From positions 27,702,908 to 27,766,907 of the forward strand of contig JAJKFL010000003.1 of assembly GCA_021186555.1 (NCBI GenBank): 64,000 nucleotides of DNA, read 5' to 3'. Numbering within the stretch: position 1 is the stretch's first letter; each line of letters opens with the position of its first letter. Below, one piece after another: positions 34,940 through 47,734 of this stretch. The DNA is from Reticulitermes speratus (lineage: Eukaryota; Arthropoda; Insecta; Blattodea; Rhinotermitidae). The notes beneath the pieces were generated by a model that made no database searches, was not told the origin of the DNA, and was given only the letters and a program-made list of their open reading frames with translations. The position numbers and the translations under genes are program-made.

Positions 34940-37900
34940 GTGCTGAAAATTTATTGCTTACTATTTGACAAGTAATTGCTTTATTGCTAGAAGTCTAGAA
35001 GATAAATATGACATTTATACCCAAGGCCACGTCGTATTTCTTAATTTTCGAAACTGGTTCATAATATGAATATTCTAAGAAACAGGCCATAATAGGAAAC
35101 CCTATAGAATCTTCAGAAAAATAACTTCATATACCCTGCTCCATTGTTAGTTAGATGATTGCCGTTAAGTTCTTTTGAATGATTTGATAAGATGCATGGA
35201 CCTAGTATGTAACACAAAAGTAGGGCATATAATGTAAATGTGACAATAAATGCGGAAAATACAGAGACATTTATTTACGCTCCTAAGTAAAGTATGGCGC
35301 CTACTGCGTCGATTTTCACAATACTCACAATCACAAAATAAATTCCTGTGCGCACTTTCTGTACCGAATTTTTTCTAATTCTGATGGAAAAGGTAGAAAA
35401 CAGGATATATATCGTTTACATCCTCACCTAAATTATGACATTCACTGCACCGATTTAAAAAAAAAACTCATCACAATGACAGTACATGGAGACTTTCACA
35501 CAAATCTCTCATTAAATAAGTGAAGTATATACATAAATTCTTCTACATGCTTAAGCAAATTATTGCTTTCCGTGTTCCCATTGCCACGAAAATCATGATT
35601 GCTCGACAACTTTTTTTTTATTATTCCTATTCCAAATTTAATGAAAATCCGATAAAGGATTTAATCGCCGATAATGTGTCACAGACAGAGGCATAGGTGG
35701 ATGGACACTGTGCTATCACAAGGCCTTTTTTTTAAATTCGTATGAAGGGCCAGTAAATAAATGCAATGGCATGGTTTTCTACACATGGCGCCTGTCATCC
35801 CTAAAAGAAACATGTGACAAAAAGTTGCAAAGTAACTCCAAGAAGCTGAGCTATTCTTCACAAGAAGACAATTGCTCAAGCAGCCAAGGAATTGTCCACA
35901 TTTTATGAAACTCACACACAACACTGCTGCCAAAAGAGACCTAGTTATATGCAAACATACTTTGACATTCTATTTCATTAAGATATATTTTAATGTTATC
36001 CTGCTGTCTATAAAGGAGCTGGGAGACAAAATCGGTATAGTGAGTAGGGTAAGGTTTGGAAGATCCGAGGTTCTAATCCGTGGAGGAAAAAGAGATCTTC
36101 TCTTTTCCAAAAGGTCTAGAACGGCTTTGCAGCCAGCCGCTCAGCCTCCTTTCTGCTGGGCACCGGGTTTCTTTCCTCTTAGAGTGAAGCTGAACACTCA
36201 TCTCCTTCCGTTCTCCTTATGCGCGTCTATGGCCTGCACAGGCATACATTCACCCTTACTTTTCACCTTCCATCTATGACTTATCTCCTTTCTAAAAAAA
36301 ACGCCTCATTGTGCATCAAATCAAGCCACTGGAAAGCGCATATCTAATGATATTCTGTAACTCTAAATTTATATTAATTTAGTCAGTAGGTATTGAGATA
36401 ATTACAGACAGCAGTGTATAGCTTGGCCTGCAATTGGCATGGAGGAGTAGTAAGTAGCATTCTAAACTTTGCACTTGTGTGCTTCTAATAAGTCATGCAG
36501 AGGTATAAACTTCGAGATAATTTTAGGCTGTTTGTTGTCCTCAATCAAAAAATCCCATGTATTTCTGTTATGCTTGTACCTCAGTTAATGTCCAACAAAC
36601 TGAACACATTCGATTTCAAAAGCATGCAAGTTACAGTCACTGCTAGCAGCCTTATTCACTCCATCTCTCCATGTCGGTCTTCCTTCTAATTTTTTCTTTG
36701 CATTATAATTTTATCTAAAAATGCATTATAAAATGCATTGTTTTTGACATTTATTTCTTATCGTTTTTTATATTTATTTATTCTTTCATATTCTTAACTG
36801 GCTTTAAAATTGACTTTTACACTTTCGATTCACAAATAAATCAGTATTGAGCAATATGGGAAATTTATTTTTTACTGGCTAATCTTGCTATTTTTTTCAT
36901 ACCCTTTTATAAATGTCCATGGATTATATTGTAAGTAAGTGCATGAGTAGGGAGACTGTTAATTACTTTGAAACTAATTACGGCACAACAATGACGCTGC
37001 ATACCTACAAGTTCCAAACTCTATTCACTTAATGAAATGTGATCTGTGGCTGTGGAGAATTGAACACTAAAGTAAATCTCTCTTTAGCAACTGAGCACCA
37101 CTCCACAGAAGCATATACGGGGCGTAGTAGGCAAAGAACAACAGAAAGAAAATTTGTCAAACGAGATTCAAATTTTAGAGAAATAAAAATCTTAACTATT
37201 TCGACAAGCCTATTTCGAGATCTCATGGAACTCAACAACCCTTTCAATAAAACCCCTTAATGGGTTTAAACCTATACGTAAGCGATAAATAAACATTCCG
37301 GTACAATAATAGAAATGCGAGGGATATCTGTTGCATTGTAAAATCAGAAAACTTGCATACAGAAAAGGTTTTGGCCGTGTAAGAATAAAATTGATAGGAA
37401 AGCACTGAAGCATTACAATCCTGGTTGTGACAGAGCAATACCTGTTATCCGTACTGATAATGGGGCCAAGTCATTTTCATAAATAATGAAACCCCTTAAT
37501 AGCTCTCCATGGATAAACACAATCGCAGAACAGAATCCCAGTGATTGCAAGCAGAACTTGCACGTCCTGACCCTGAAGATGAAGGCACGACACTTAAAAC
37601 ATCGGTTATTTACCAATCGACAAGGCGTAACATTAAAAGAAAACTTACGTTTTGGATTAAATCTAAACAAAAATAAGGGCGTTCATGAGCTTTGTGTACT
37701 GCATCATGGAATATATTTTTATAGTCTGGTTAAATATATTCTTTTGAGTCTTGTTAAATATATTCACACACACTCGTATCTGAAAGAAATTGGAATTGAA
37801 ATGTGAAAACTGCATTTATACGGAGCGTTTTATTATGTGTTATAAATTGGGTGTGTAAAGTGTAAAGAGATTGCAATAAGGCACAACCCAAAACGTGGAA

Positions 37901-40084
37901 GTCCATTACACAGGTTTCTTTCAGCCATGAAGCGCATTCCGACAGGAGATTTGTCAGACAGTCCAACACAAACAAAACTCTTCACACTGATTGCGGAGAT
38001 CACTACAGGAAGTCAGCAGCAGGAGAACAATATGGCGGATGACACTGACGAGAGGAAGAAAACTGAAAGGGACAAAACGAGGAAAATAAGAAGAGAAAAA
38101 GGAAGAGAAAAGTAAGGCAGAAAAATGTAAGGCACCGTCACTAACCAGATGGCGGACTAATATAGTCACTTAGTCCACGGAGTAGGCTCGTCCTTGAGAA
38201 GATGTTAGTTGCTGATCTGGTCAAGAAATTCATCGCATTATATGTAACCCAATAGTTCATAACCATGCTCACAGCAGCGCGCCCCGTTGTAATTACCTCT
38301 CTCAGTCACTACGTGGGATAGAATCCTCCGTGGGAAGCTATTAAAACGCGGCCAGGCACACAACTCCGCTCGTCTGACGGAATCCGCTGGCTTATTATTG
38401 TGTACATAAATTCCAGCCCAATTCTTAGCCATATTAATCCATTCCCACACTGCTATTCAACTTCTTTAAGATCAGTTGTAATATTTTCGTATCTACGGCT
38501 AGGACTTCCAAGTGGTCCTTTTCTTTCAGGTTTCCTCAACAGAACTATTATATATTTTCCTCTTCTCTCGCCCATGCTTGCCACATGCTCCACACAGATC
38601 ACTCCCCTTGGTAAAAAAAAAATATACATATATATTTGTGAAATATGTAAAATCTGTATAGCATATGTACTGATATTCCTATAATATCTTTGTATTTAAA
38701 TCAGCACTGTCTATGAGGTCACAATAAATGACTAATTTCATCTTAGTTTGGATTGCTTAAGGGATCTAAGGGATCTCTCATTGTTTCACACTTCATAGCG
38801 TCAATGGCAGAATGGCTGGTGGACGATGCCTTGGAAAGTTCTCGAAAGCGGACGGACATTATATAATGCATTTTTCTGGAGGTACTGAAAAAAGTCATCT
38901 ACAACCTCACGTCACATTTCCCTTCCGAGATTCGAAAACATTACCTCAGTAATAAAACTGTCAAGCATTAAGATTACATAAGCCTGCTAGGAGGGAAATT
39001 TTAATTACTTCAGTGCTGTTTATTTCGAGTTTATTTCGAGTAAAACTTGGGTAAAGAACAGACATTTTGATAGTCTGTAAAAACGCCAATATCAAGCCCA
39101 GTGAAGTATGCAAAATGACGTACTTAATGCACTCTTGTTGATTTTCTCGCTCGACTGTTCGCTTGTGATCACTGCATTGCTGAAAGTCGCGGCTTGATGA
39201 GTGCCCGTTGCTGTTGTGAGGCGTGAAGTGCAACACACATTAATCACCGCATCATCGGGAGCGTTAACTCAGTCTTCCGCAACACAGCACTACTGGCGGG
39301 GAAAAATACAGCATAACGTTGGGATTTTTCAAAACATAACCTCCAAGTATCGTTAATCAGTAACGGAATCATGAACTGGTGAACAATTTGATTAATGTAC
39401 GTACTGTTTACGAATCTTATTAAATTATCAAATTGTCTATTCATCTATAAAACTCTACGAAACCATTTTAGCACTATACAGATTAATCAATACATCTACA
39501 TAAAATAGAACCGAAAGTTTCAGTGTTTGTTGCAGTTAAAAGTGTTTAAAACTTCATTTCTAAGAATAAAAAGATATTCCACAGAAAAACTGACTGCGTC
39601 AGTTACACTGATTAATTACAGAATGCTCTCTGTGTTACATACTTACAATATTTTAAACTGAGATTCGATAGCGTATATTCCAGAAGAGGAACTGGTTATA
39701 ATATCTTTGCAGATTTGTTAAAGCAGTAATTGAGGATTTATTATATTTAGGCTTCTTTATAGAAATAAGTTTAAAAAGTAAATGAATTTTAATCGTTCTG
39801 TAAGCCATAAAATGGACCTTCCTAAAGATAGGGCAAAATACCTATTAAGAATTCTATATGCTAACAGCAGCACATAGTACGTGTTATGTGGATTCAGATG
39901 TCGACAGTTACAGCATTATCCAATGAAAAGAATGCAGACGGCAGAAATGCCGGTTGGATGATAAAGAAACACGGTGCAATTAGAGAAGAACTAGTAATAA
40001 CAGGCATGAGTACAGTAATGTCAAGCGGTCAAAATAGGCAGATTGAGGGTCTAGACGTGACGACGATAAAAGGTAGTTACACGG
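34940..40084. other. No gene recognised over about 5 kb
   Basis: AT-rich DNA with many short frames, none with a recognisable domain. About 36036-36260 has a tRNA-like GATCCGAGGTTCTAATCC and a SINE-tail-like GAAGCTGAACACTCATCTCC. About 37570-37620 contains CCCTGAAGATG..AAAACATCGGT, possibly a worn hammerhead-like site. 38455-38610 is a C/T-rich block related to 10085-10230. Confidence 0.45.
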
Positions 40085-40375
40085 AGCACTCCATGGAGAG
40101 GCGTAGTGGGGTATAAGTATACTCGTAGCTCCACTCAGTCTTAACCTCGGCACTAGATGGAGGTGAGTGGCAGCTTCACGCCCCGGCCGCTTCACCTCCG
40201 GGCAAGGATCGCCTGTACTCATTGATTAGGAAGCTCACTTGTTCCGAGATCCGGTCTGGATATTTGGTGAAGAGAAAGTCTCCTGCTTCTGCCGGAAATT
40301 GAACAACGATTCCTCCAGCCTGTAGCCTAGCCACTGTACTGACTGCGCTACCCCGGTTCTAGACACGATGAAGAT
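40085..40375 (-). repeat. tRNA-derived SINE (family F), minus copy
   Basis: On the minus strand it begins GAACCGGGGTAGCGCAGTCA and GTACAGTGGCTAGGCTAC, with a box-B-like TTGTTCAATTTCC. It then reads CTTTCTCTTCACCAAATATC and ends with GAAGCTGCCACTCACCTCCA and TCTAGTGCCGAGG, the same 3' block as 52825-53095. Confidence 0.65.
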
Positions 40376-41744
40376 ATAAGAGAATAACTGGGAGTAATAA
40401 CAGATATCAGCACAATTATAGCCTACAGGAGGTTCGGAAAGTAAAGAATGAGGATCTTAAACGTGAAAAAGATACAAGGAAATTGGGAACAGCTGTAGAT
40501 ATCAGTAGAATAATGCAAAGCGGCCAGAGTATAAGGAGTAATGGATCGTAGACGTAAAGATTATATCAGACAAGAACATGGAATATCATATAGTATCAAC
40601 ACGATGACACAAAGCGTTCGGAGTAAACTGACGACACCGACTGCAGAGTGAGTAAAATCATGCAGGCAAGCAACACGACACTATGAGAGTCGGCACGTGC
40701 TTACATGTTTTATTATCGTTATTTCTTCGCTACATGTTTCGGCTAGAAGCTGTCCATATTCAGAGAATCCATAACACATATGACATTTATCCTGCATGTA
40801 AAGCCTTATTTCTACTAACTTTGGCTCTGCATGGAGAATATTCGTAACTTTAACATATATTTTTCGTGAAGAAGACAAGATTATATTCGAAACGTATAGC
40901 AAAGCAATAAATGTAATGAAGAGTGCAAGGTTGTGCCGACTGTTGTAAGTCACTGGGTTATTTTATACTCTATATCCGAAGCACAACAGGACGTCTAAAG
41001 CGAAAACTCAAAAAAGTAATTACTCAGCAAGTAGGCTGCCCGTGTTTTGCAGTTAGCGCGCCCTACAATACAATCCTTACGAACAAATATTTTCTACAGC
41101 ATTCAGAGTGTGTTCTCTGCGGTTTGTATATTAATTTGATTTAGGCGTTTCAAGGCTCATGCTACTGTGCTCAAGAGAGTAAGTAAGTATACATTTGATT
41201 ATTACTGTATACTCCCCAAAAACTATATGGCTATGTGTTAAAGATACTGTATCTTAAAGCAGTGTCCAAAATGTAACTTTGTAGCTTACACTTGCCTCGT
41301 AACGCACAGTTCCAGGATAAATTTTTCACATATTACCACATTCGTACTTGTGTTCAGGTTTCATGTAGCGATAATGAATTATAAATTTAAAAATTTTAAG
41401 TCCTTATGAATATTCTTGTGTTCAAGGATGTGACACGGTATAGTCTGTAGACAGGTAACAACTTTATGGAGAATTTTCTCTTTCTTCAGAGTAGCATGTC
41501 ACATAAAGTTCTTAATTAAACACCACGTGATGAAGACACATGGGGCAGGATGTACAGCTGGATGCACTGAATTATTGATCTCGGCATTAGATGAGTTTGA
41601 TTGACCAGCTTCATTCCCTGGTCACTTTACATCTGGGAAAAGAAATCACGGTACCCAGAGGGATGGGTGGGGGTGGGACAGAGCCAGTATGGACGCGGTG
41701 ATTATAAATAAGTAGGTAAATAAATAAAATGACCTTTTATTTAG
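40376..41744. other. Mostly unassigned; one hammerhead-like remnant
   Basis: At about 40726-40770 the minus strand reads CTGAATATGG, then GCC-GAAAC-ATGT-A. This keeps the order of the hammerhead motif but has a changed core and poor stem I. No protein-coding gene is seen. Confidence 0.4.
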
Positions 41745-42645
<901 letters not shown>

Positions 42646-42649
42646 CAAT

Positions 42650-43785
42650 AACAGTAACTTGGCCTCTGAGATTTGAGGTTCTCACGCACGTAACTATGAA
42701 GATGTCTGTATCCCTGCATATGATGTCGCGTATTTTGGTAGACAAAGCAAAGTTTCTCTGAAGTTCTACCTCCGTCTTCAGTTCCTTCTACACAGAATCT
42801 AGAAGGAGCCGATTTCTCCGAAACGACAATACTCTTGCACCAAATTATACGGCGTTATAGATTCCAGCCTTCTGGGACACGACACCTTGTAAATTTGTGT
42901 GCGGATACTGAAGTTTTGAATGAGCTTGCCGTTTCTGTCTTCGGTGCAGTCCAATAAATGTACACGACCTTACGTTACAGAATAAAATGAAGTTTAAAAT
43001 TTCCTTTCGTATCAGTGTAATTCTGCTTCCCATGCTAAGGTCAAATACATTGAGGTTTTTGGAAACAAAGTTCATGTGATAATATCTGGACAAAAGGAAC
43101 GAGGAAACAGGGAAATGGAGAAATTTTATGAAGGGCAAGTTCATAATTTATCTCTTGGTCAAATGCAGTATTACGAGCGTTATTAATTCAAAGAACGACA
43201 ACAAAAAAAAGACGTGCACAGGTGAGAAAAACATATATTTTTTGGAAATACTTAAGTGTTAAAATCGCTTGAAATATCTAGACGTAGATGGGAGACTAAT
43301 ATTTAAAAGAATGTTAAAGAAAATGGATGTAAGAGTGTGGAGTTGATTCATCTAGCTCAAAATAATGGCGAGTGTTTGTTGTGAAAAAGGCTATTAAGCT
43401 GCAAGTTCCGTAAAAGGTGAGACATTTATTGGCTAGCTGAGCGACCATCAGGTTCTGCATAAAGTTGGTTTATGATATTCCCAAGCACTGACCCCGTCGT
43501 ATGAGGGGGTAATACGAGTATAATACTCAAGTACTAATACACACTTCTGTTATCTCCTTTAAAAATGCTCTTTATTACAATATAGTAACCATGGCAACCC
43601 AGGTGTGTGACACACTCAATCACTGAATCAAACCAAAGACATTATGCAACCGAGTAACCATGGCAACCCAGGTTTGACTCAGTCGACCATTCAGTCACAC
43701 CAAGGTGCAGAACATGGTATGTGCACTACGTACCAAGAGTGAAAAAACGAATAAATCTTACGATTGCTTTGTAAATGACCGGCTA
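42650..43785. other. No gene; one LINE scrap
   Basis: Positions 43270-43400 read, with stops, LIFKRMLKKMDVRVWS followed by FI, then LKIMASVC. This resembles the EDNIKMDLREVG...DWIHLAQDRD segment at the end of arthropod LINE proteins. A tandem pair of AGTAACCATGGCAACCCAGG lies at about 43586-43673. Confidence 0.45.
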
Positions 43786-43849
43786 ATTTCATTTCTACCA
43801 AAGAAGAATTTAAATACCGTCAGACACAACTAATGCATTTACTTTATTG

Positions 43850-43889
43850 TGGCAACATGCTTCGACCTAATTCGTTCATCTTTAAGCCA
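43850..43889 (-). ncRNA. Hammerhead-like motif, left end of composite element
   Basis: Minus strand: stem I TGGC, decayed core TTAAAGA, extra T, stem II GAAC/GGTC (partial), GAAGC, ATGT, T, GCCA. GCCA pairs perfectly with TGGC even though the core has decayed. Confidence 0.45.
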
Positions 43890-44039
43890 TTAATATAAAA
43901 CTCGTATAAGTACAGTATACAATTGTATTGTATGGTATTAATAACTGAGATCTCAATACTACAATATGTTTCAATGTCAGATTTTTGTGGCATTTAAAAC
44001 GTGGATTAGGACATTTAAAATATTAGAAAGTTAAAACAT

Positions 44040-44470
44040 TTACTTATTATTTGTGGAGGATTCGTATATTGTGCATCTGTATCCGGTGTTATAGGAGACT
44101 GTGTAGTACAGAGGTTTTGGGAAACATGTATCTTGCAAAGCCTTGTTGGTGTTTTGAACGTAGCTATTTTGTTCGTATTCTGCTCTAATTCTCGTTATGG
44201 TCTGGTGGTTGACTAAGTTCAACGCGATGTTGTGACAAGGCACTGGAACTGATGCATAAATATACTGTCCTTCGTCACTTTCCGGAAAATACTGCCTGAG
44301 TGTCTTCCGAACAGTGATGAAGGGCATTATGTTTATGCAACAGTTCCAGTGCCTCGTAACATCGGATTCAGCTTAGTCAACTACCAGACCATAACAAGAA
44401 TTATCTTTATCGATGACATCGCGTTGTGATACATAAACAGCAGACAGGGAGCACAAACCGCCAGTCACAA
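44040..44470 (-). repeat. Inner arm with 95-codon frame and secondary inverted repeat
   Basis: A minus-strand frame (44040-44327) encodes residues such as TRIRAEYEQNSYVQNTNKAL and ends ESSTNNK. The same coding-like stretch recurs, partly in frame, in the opposite arm (46000-46140). Within it, 44175-44260 and 44333-44405 are inverted copies of each other (CCAGTGCCT, CTACCAGACCATAACAAGAA). The opposite arm lacks this middle. I do not recognise the protein and treat it as element sequence, not a host gene. Confidence 0.4.
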
Positions 44471-44777
44471 GGAAGTAGTATTTCTTTAAAATTGAAGTGA
44501 GAAATAGCCTCTTTATTTATGATGATCTAATCAATTTAAACGTACCTTACGAAAATATATTCAACATATTATTTTACTTTGAAATTCCACTAATTGACTG
44601 ATAGGATATGAAAAGAGAATCACTACGGAAAAAAAATGTAATATACCATACCCGTTCAGCATTGATCAAAATTCAAACTTATGAAAAATTGTACCCCACG
44701 TGGCATATTTGTTTTGAAGAACTTCCCTTTCACGCTGGAAATACTGGAAACAATTTTCATATTTTAATATAATACTA

Positions 44778-45745
44778 GGTGCGCCCAGAAAGTAATGCAA
44801 CGCATTTTTTTTCTCGGCCCAATTTTGTTGGATAAAAATGATATTTTGCGTGCTGTATCTTTAAAGTGTCCCGCGTTTATGCACATAGGTGCAATGTTTC
44901 CCGCTGGATAGCAGCGCAGTAGTGAGCTTTCAAAATGGAGTCTGCAAGTGACGTGCGTTCTAAACAGAGAGCAGTAATTGAGTTTCTTTTGGCAGAAAAC
45001 GAAACGAGTGAATCAATTTACAGGCACTTAAGAAAGGTCTATGGAGACATGGCAGTGGATAAAAGCACCGTCAGCCGTTGGGCGAAGCGATTGGCGTTAT
45101 CAGAACAAGGACGGGGCACTCTGTCTGATCTCCCGCGCTCGGGCCGCCCATCAACAGCTGTGACGCCTGCAACAGTGCAACGAGCCGACAGTCTTATTCG
45201 AGACGATCGGAGAATCACAACCAGGGAACTCGCCGCTGTACTCGGTATTGGTAAGGGAAGCGTCGACAAAATCATTCACCAGTTAGGATATTCAAAGGTC
45301 TGTGCCCGATGGGTCCCTCAAAACCTAACCGAAGAGCACAAGCAACAAAGAAAAGCCATCTGCTCCGAGTTGCTTGCTCGTTACGAGGTTGAGGGTGACG
45401 ATTTCTTGTCCACCATTGTCACGGGTGATGAGACATGGATTCATCACTTCGAGCCCGAGACGAAAAGGCAATCCATGGAGTGGCATCACACGACCTCTCC
45501 TCGGAAGAAAAAGTTTAAAGCAGTTCCCTCAGCCGGCAAGATCATGGCGACAGACTTTTGGTACCGCGAAGGCATACATGCTCTCGCATCTCGGTGGCGT
45601 AAGGCCAAAGATTTAGAAGGAGACTATGTCGAAAAATAGGGTCAGGTAGCCAAAGATTCATGTAATGATGTGACATATTTGAAGTTTTGATAAAATCAAT
45701 TGTGAATGAGAAAAAAAATGTGTTGCATTACTTTCTGGGCGTACC
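44778..45745 (+). mobile_element. Internally deleted mariner, 968 bp
   Basis: Terminal inverted repeats of 38 bp with two mismatches (outer GGTGCGCCCAGAAAGTAATG / GGTACGCCCAGAAAGTAATG), with TA duplications at 44776-44777 and 45746-45747. The TA sits in the palindrome ATAC-TA / TA-GTAT, matching the known mariner preference for symmetric bendable targets. It is non-autonomous because of the internal deletion but could be moved by a related transposase. Confidence 0.92.
44935..45639 (+). pseudogene. Mariner transposase with catalytic core deleted
   Basis: 234 codons in one frame. Residues 1-125 hold the paired helix-turn-helix region with GRP at 70-72. WVPQNL is at 126-131 and the first catalytic aspartate is D165 (TGDETW). 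After MATDFW (204-209) the frame jumps straight to YREGIHALASRWRKAKDLEG, which is the normal C-terminal end. The deletion removed about a third of the protein, including the second and third catalytic aspartates. The frame was kept by chance. It could still bind terminal repeats and act as a repressor, which is speculation. Confidence 0.92.
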
Positions 45746-45907
45746 TAGTATATTTTTTTATATTCTAATATCTTAATATAAATCTCGACTTTTATCTAGT
45801 TTCGGTTTATACAACTCTAATTTTTGTAAAGTTGAGATCTCAGCTACCTGATAAAGTATCATTTTAATGGGTTGTATGTAATTACTTTATGTATATTTTA
45901 AATTGCT

Positions 45908-45945
45908 TGATTACGGCTTTTCCAAAAGCCGAAACGTGTAGCAAG
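45908..45945 (+). ncRNA. Hammerhead-like remnant
   Basis: Reads TTGATTAC, then a 7-bp hairpin GGCTTTT-CC-AAAAGCC, GAAAC, GTGT, A, GCAAG. Stem II and GAAAC fit; the core does not (TGATTAC for TGANGAT). Confidence 0.3.
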
Positions 45946-46300
45946 CAATAAAAGTTGACAAAAAGTTAAGTTGTGACTGATGGTTTGTGCTTCCTGTCTG
46001 CAATAACAAGAATTAAAGCAGAATATGGACAAAACATCAACAAGGCTTTGCAAGATACATGTTTCCAAAAAATCTGTACTGCACAATCTCCTATAACACC
46101 GAATACAGATGCACAACATATGAGTGCTCCATAAATAATAAGTGAATTTTTTATCATTTTAATATTTTACACGGCCTTATCCACGTTTTAAAAGTCACAA
46201 AACAAAATCTGACATTGAAACGTATATTGGTTTAATTGTAGAATTGAGATATCATTTATTAATACCATATAATACGATACTTATATGAGTTTTATATTAA

Positions 46301-46340
46301 TGGTCTGAAGATGTCAGAATTAGATTGAAAAATGTTGCCA
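46301..46340 (+). ncRNA. Hammerhead-like motif, right end of composite element
   Basis: Stem I TGGT, intact core CTGAAGA, extra T, worn stem II, GAAAA (for GAAAC), ATGT, T, GCCA. GCCA pairs with TGGT (one G-T). It is the mirror partner of 43850-43889; between them the two copies keep every element of the motif. Confidence 0.5.
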
Positions 46341-46440
46341 AAATAAAGTAAATGCATAAGTTGTGTCTGACGGTATTTAAATCCTTCTTTATTTCAATTA
46401 ACACAATGGTTGTGATAAACATAAAACTTTCATTTTCACC

Positions 46441-47683
46441 GACATGCAATCAAAAGGTGGAAAAATTGACATAAAAATTGTACTTCACTTTCTGTCCTAT
46501 TGGACGTGGCGCTGTGTAATCTGGCAGATAGGTGCAATGCTTCGGAGAAATGCCTTCGTCATTAGCGTAAAGTGAAGGTGGAGGCAAGAGGTTCATCTGA
46601 CACGTTATTACCTACATAGTAGATGACACGACTTCACATGATAGAATGCAGTCATTTTAAAATTTACCGCAGTCAAAAAAATTACATTTACATCTAAAAT
46701 AATTTCCATACTACAGACAGCCTGAAACGAGTGAAATATTTTGATTGTCGAGCCGATTAGAAGATTCGGAATGGCACATGATATTGTTAAGGTGTGGAGA
46801 AAGGCATCCATTGTGAAATTAAACTGAACATTAAAACTGAGTAACTAAATGATTGGCTGGCTGATTATGAACTATCTCCATGGAGCGGATTTATTCTTGA
46901 GAAACCAATAGCCTCTTAATAATTTCCTGGCCTTGTATGTAACAAGATGTTTCTTGGTCCATCAAAACTGATGGAATTTGTGTACGAAATCTCACCACGA
47001 CAATGCACTAGACACAGTAGTTCCTACTGTCGCAAACAGCGGCTACTATTTCCATCCATACAATAGGTCATGTATGTTTGTTGTAAAATTATGTTTATGT
47101 AGACAAATCTTTGTGTTTATTCAGCAGAAGTTACGAGCTATTACAAGTAAGAGGACTTCATATTCAGATCTATACAAAGGAAACTGCGTTAGTAAATCAA
47201 GTTATGATAGAAGCAATGTTTTGGAATACATTCTGGCGCTCGCGCGCGCCCACACACACACACACACTATCAGATCCCTAGAGTGAATGCTGTTTCGCTC
47301 CTGTGGAGGAATTTCACGTTCGGTTACACACGCCTCAACCGTCAGTGAGAACAAAAGGTTCTATCGAGTTCTTCAGGAAGTTACGCCGTGTGTGAGGCTG
47401 CCATTATCACCAACCAAAGTGCCAAATGTCTATCGCAACCGGCGTTCTATTTGAACTGCCAGTTACAGGATGGATAATACTGACGAAAACCATTTCTGTA
47501 ATTTATTTAAATGTTCGAAATTTGTTCCAGTCCCTTTCGTAACATTTCCAGTCGGAATTACTTTCACTTGGCATAGGGACACACTTGCTTTACTTCCAGA
47601 GTGTCATGACACTGACTCTGGACTGAACATCTGATATGTATAACTTTGGCTTTCGAGGTTTCGCAGTGGCCTGCGTTGGAGTC
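46441..47683. other. No gene recognised
   Basis: Contains a short CG/CA run at about 47238-47268 (GCGCGCGC, then CACACACA). Open frames are unconserved. Confidence 0.5.
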
Positions 47684-47730
47684 TACCTAATGTTTCGGCG
47701 TACATTACAGTTGCCATCCTTAGGGCGAAT
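47684..47730 (-). ncRNA. Hammerhead-like motif
   Basis: Minus strand: core CTAAGGA (one change from CTGANGA), extra T, stem II GGC/GCC with a long loop, GAAAC, then ATTAGGTAGAC. Stem I pairing is weak. A tRNA-like box B (GAGTTCGAACATA) lies about 10-30 bases away on the plus strand. Confidence 0.4.
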
Positions 47731-47734
47731 GAGG

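Larger units (their letters stand above)
43800..46426 (+). mobile_element. Large composite inverted element with hammerhead motifs
   Basis: Sequence from about 43808 inward reappears inverted from about 46395 inward: shared ATTTAAATACCGTCAGACAC, CTTTATTTTGGCAAC-type and TAATATAAAACTCATATAAG blocks, and a further shared stretch 44040-44190 versus 46000-46140. Each end has a hammerhead-like motif. The flanks ATTTCATTTCTACC (43786-43799) and CTTTCATTTTCACC (46427-46440) agree at 11 of 14 positions and may be an old target duplication. Next to the right flank is CAATGGTTGTGATAAACATAAAA-like tail sequence, similar to the tail of element 1. A deleted mariner sits inside. The boundaries are tentative. 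Confidence 0.5.
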
